DNA from: an uncultured Pseudomonadales bacterium
Lineage (GTDB): Bacteria; Pseudomonadota; Gammaproteobacteria; Pseudomonadales; Azotimanducaceae
DNA: 64,000 nucleotides
Reading direction: 5' to 3'
Assembly: GCA_951813295.1 (NCBI GenBank)
Contig: CATOTI010000001.1
Span: forward strand, 62,001 to 126,000
In this document: piece by piece, positions 62,413-64,000 of the stretch
Layout: every line of letters begins with the position of its first letter
Position numbering within the stretch: the first letter of the stretch is position 1
Translations under genes and position numbers: made by a program
The notes under the pieces: generated by a model
Seen by the model: the letters and a program-made list of their open reading frames with translations, nothing else
Databases searched by the model: none
Told to the model about the DNA's origin: nothing

Positions 62413-63225
62413 CTACTTGAACTCGTCCGGAATGTCGTCCGGAGTCATCTTCCATTCGGGCGGACGTTTTTCGAGGAACGACACGACGCCTTCGGTGGCA
62501 TCGGATTGGTTGCCGAGCCAGGCGAAGGCTGGGTTCTCGTCGTTCATCATGTCTTCGGGCGAGGAATGCAGACCTCGCCACAACAGTCGCTTCGTTATCG
62601 CGACCGATGCCGGTGCGGTGTTGACGTAGTCGGCCGCCATCGACCGGGCTGCCGGCAGCAATTCGTCCTTGGGTAGTACCTTGGAAACGATGCCCATTTG
62701 CGCGGCTTCTTCGGCGGTGAAGATGCGTCCCGACATCAGGACATCGGCCGCGTTGGAAAGGCCTGCAACGCGTTGCACGATCAGATGCGCCGCCAGCTCC
62801 GGCATCATCCCGCGCCGGGTGAACACGAAACCCAGTTTGGCGCCTTCGGCCGCGAGGCGAATGTCGCAGAGCATCGGATAGGTCATGCCCACGCCGACGG
62901 CCGCGCTGTTGATCGCGGCGATTACCGGTTTGTCGATCTGGTAGGGGTGAACGGTTCGAACGTTGGTGCCGGGCTCGGTCGGTTCGGGCCGGTCTCGATT
63001 CGAGAATGTTCCCCCGCCCCCTTCGAGGTCGGCGCCCGCGCAGAAAGCCCGACCGGCGCCGGTAAGTATGATCGCTCGTACGTCGCTATCCGCGTTCGCG
63101 TCGAGGAGGGCAGCCGAAAGCTCGGCGGCGACCGTTCCGTTCCAGGTGTTCATCTTGTCGGGGCGGTTGAACGTGATGGTGGCCACGTGGTCCGCCACCT
63201 CGTAAAGCAGAGTCTCAAAAGCCAT
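62413..63225 (-). CDS. Enoyl-CoA hydratase/isomerase-family protein, copy 2
   Basis: 270 residues, crotonase fold. VATITFNRPDKMNTWN, AGRAFCAGADLEGGG and KPVIAAINSAAVGVGMTYPML give the two oxyanion-hole loops. The C-terminus EGVVSFLEKRPPEWKM matches the gene at 36419, marking the two as paralogues. GGGAGGAC is a strong site before ATG 63225. First of a likely two-gene operon with the phytanoyl-CoA dioxygenase-family gene. It probably hydrates an unsaturated acyl-CoA. Confidence 0.88.
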   Translation of the reverse strand: MAFETLLYEVADHVATITFNRPDKMNTWNGTVAAELSAALLDANADSDVRAIILTGAGRAFCAGADLEGGGGTFSNRDRPEPTEPGTNVRTVHPYQIDKPVIAAINSAAVGVGMTYPMLCDIRLAAEGAKLGFVFTRRGMMPELAAHLIVQRVAGLSNAADVLMSGRIFTAEEAAQMGIVSKVLPKDELLPAARSMAADYVNTAPASVAITKRLLWRGLHSSPEDMMNDENPAFAWLGNQSDATEGVVSFLEKRPPEWKMTPDDIPDEFK

Positions 63226-63294
63226 GGATGTCCTCCCTGGGTAGCAGCTCTTTTCGCGTTGCCGCGAGGGCGACCGAATCGCAGCCCCTTCGTC

Positions 63295-63307
63295 CACTAT
63301 CGTAGTG
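63295..63307. promoter_or_regulatory. Palindrome CACTA-TCG-TAGTG upstream of the hydratase gene
   Basis: Perfect 5-bp arms with a three-base spacer, 70 bases before the hydratase start and about 145 before the divergent lipoprotein start. It is a short but symmetric candidate regulator site. Confidence 0.3.
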
Positions 63308-63452
63308 CACCGTCGCCGACGGTTGGCAGCTCGTCTCGGATCGCGGTGAACCACCGAAACGGCTCTGCCGCCGATCAGCATCCGTGCTGGCCATCAATCG
63401 GCGCGCGGATCAGACTGCACGCACCTTCAGTTTTTCGCGGCGAGGGAGTCGT

Positions 63453-64000
63453 TTGAAGAATCGAGTGTTGTTGGTGCTCCTGGCAGGTCTCGTCATGGGT
63501 TGCGGCGGCGAGCCGAACCAGACGGCGGACAGACCGGCGGACAGACCGGCGGACGAATCGGCGGCGAGCGAGCCAACCGAGGTGTCGAGCGGGTTGATAT
63601 CGTCGGAACGTGAGGCGCTGGCGGCCGAGTCCGATTTTCCGCAGCCGACGACGGAAACGGCGCTTTTGAGCTGCGAATCGATGCAAGGCATCGACGTTCA
63701 TTGTGGCTACAAGAATCCCGAGGATCTCGTGATCGTGCCGAACGGTGAACAGCTCATCGTCAGTGAGATGGGCGAGTTCATGCTCGATAGCCCCGGCAAA
63801 CTGTCGATGCTCGATCTTGCGGCGGGCACACGTGCCGAGATCACCATCGATTGGTCAGCGGATGGTCGGGCCTGGGGTGCCGATTCGTGTCCCGTGCCGG
63901 ACGTCGCGGCGTTCAGTCCGCATGGGATCGACCTCATCACTCGTCCCGACGGTCGTCATCAGTTGCTGGTCGTCAATCATGGCAAGCGAGAATCGGTCGA
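63453..64000 (+). CDS. Lipoprotein with paraoxonase/SMP-30-like propeller (3' end outside window)
   Basis: At least 182 residues, open to the window's right edge. A TTG start with GAGGGAG upstream gives the lipoprotein signal MKNRVLLVLLAGLVMGC (Cys17). A low-complexity linker follows, with DRPA repeated from a 12-bp tandem repeat. Then comes MQGIDVHCGYKNPEDLVIVPNGEQLIVSEMG and SPHGIDLITRPDGRHQLLVVNHG, which resemble the first blades of paraoxonase/arylesterase or SMP-30-like six-bladed propellers (HGI ... VVNH). A lactonase or esterase role is inferred from family only. Membrane-anchored in the periplasm. Confidence 0.7.
   Translation, partial: MKNRVLLVLLAGLVMGCGGEPNQTADRPADRPADESAASEPTEVSSGLISSEREALAAESDFPQPTTETALLSCESMQGIDVHCGYKNPEDLVIVPNGEQLIVSEMGEFMLDSPGKLSMLDLAAGTRAEITIDWSADGRAWGADSCPVPDVAAFSPHGIDLITRPDGRHQLLVVNHGKRESV

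Noticed and set aside
63522-63560. Tandem 12-bp repeat as a minisatellite or CRISPR-like array
   Set aside because: Only two to three copies, in frame, encoding a DRPA linker of the lipoprotein.

Overview
The window is GC-rich, densely coded bacterial chromosome. Nearly every gap is under 300 bases, and I saw no tRNA, rRNA, CRISPR array, phage module or insertion sequence. An Oar-type TonB-dependent receptor ending in phenylalanine, periplasmic c-type cytochromes, a PQQ-type dehydrogenase and an ECF sigma factor point to a Gram-negative. The catabolic repertoire (sulfatases, Baeyer-Villiger monooxygenases, P450, enoyl-CoA hydratases, phytanoyl-CoA dioxygenase, D-aminoacylase-like amidohydrolases) and the propeller proteins suggest an uncultured, probably marine or host-associated gammaproteobacterium. 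That placement is inference.

Region 1 (1-13986) is the most unusual part. It carries five large paralogues, one on the minus strand (A) and four in tandem on the plus strand (B-E). Each has a cytosolic TIR domain, one membrane helix and a large C-terminal beta-propeller predicted to be periplasmic. Two TIR subtypes and two propeller classes can be told apart by eye, and all four combinations occur, so domains appear to have been shuffled. A broken serine hydrolase gene lies between A and B. The layout matches receptor-like Ser/Thr kinases that carry a C-terminal propeller, with TIR in place of the kinase.

Region 2 (14093-28735) is mixed: an acyl-CoA dehydrogenase-like flavoprotein, a small-membrane-protein/ECF-sigma/anti-sigma operon, a TPR-S41 protease-like protein, a GST-like protein, a D-aminoacylase-like amidohydrolase, an enolase-superfamily enzyme, a CPBP protease, a second amidohydrolase, a class II aldolase and an unusual GHKL ATPase with an Ig-like segment.

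Region 3 (28784-52588) is a catabolic stretch. It has two Baeyer-Villiger monooxygenases, a second D-aminoacylase-like enzyme, a P450, two sulfatases (one fused to a flavin-reductase-like domain), enoyl-CoA hydratases, an S9 peptidase, an ADP-ribosylglycohydrolase-like protein, an operon of CMD, 2OG-oxygenase and M29-like genes, cupin and DUF1330 proteins, an MFS symporter and a universal stress protein gene.

Region 4 (52676-64000) holds the Oar-like receptor with its terminator, a penicillin-acylase-family enzyme, an acetoacetate-decarboxylase-like protein, a cytochrome-fused sugar dehydrogenase, a cytochrome lipoprotein, a phytanoyl-CoA dioxygenase, an enoyl-CoA hydratase and the start of a paraoxonase-like lipoprotein.

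Four genes are broken by small indels: the serine hydrolase, the P450, an enoyl-CoA hydratase remnant and the UspA gene. The UspA lesion is an exact 7-bp tandem duplication and the hydratase has also lost its C-terminal half, so at least those two look like real gene decay rather than read error.
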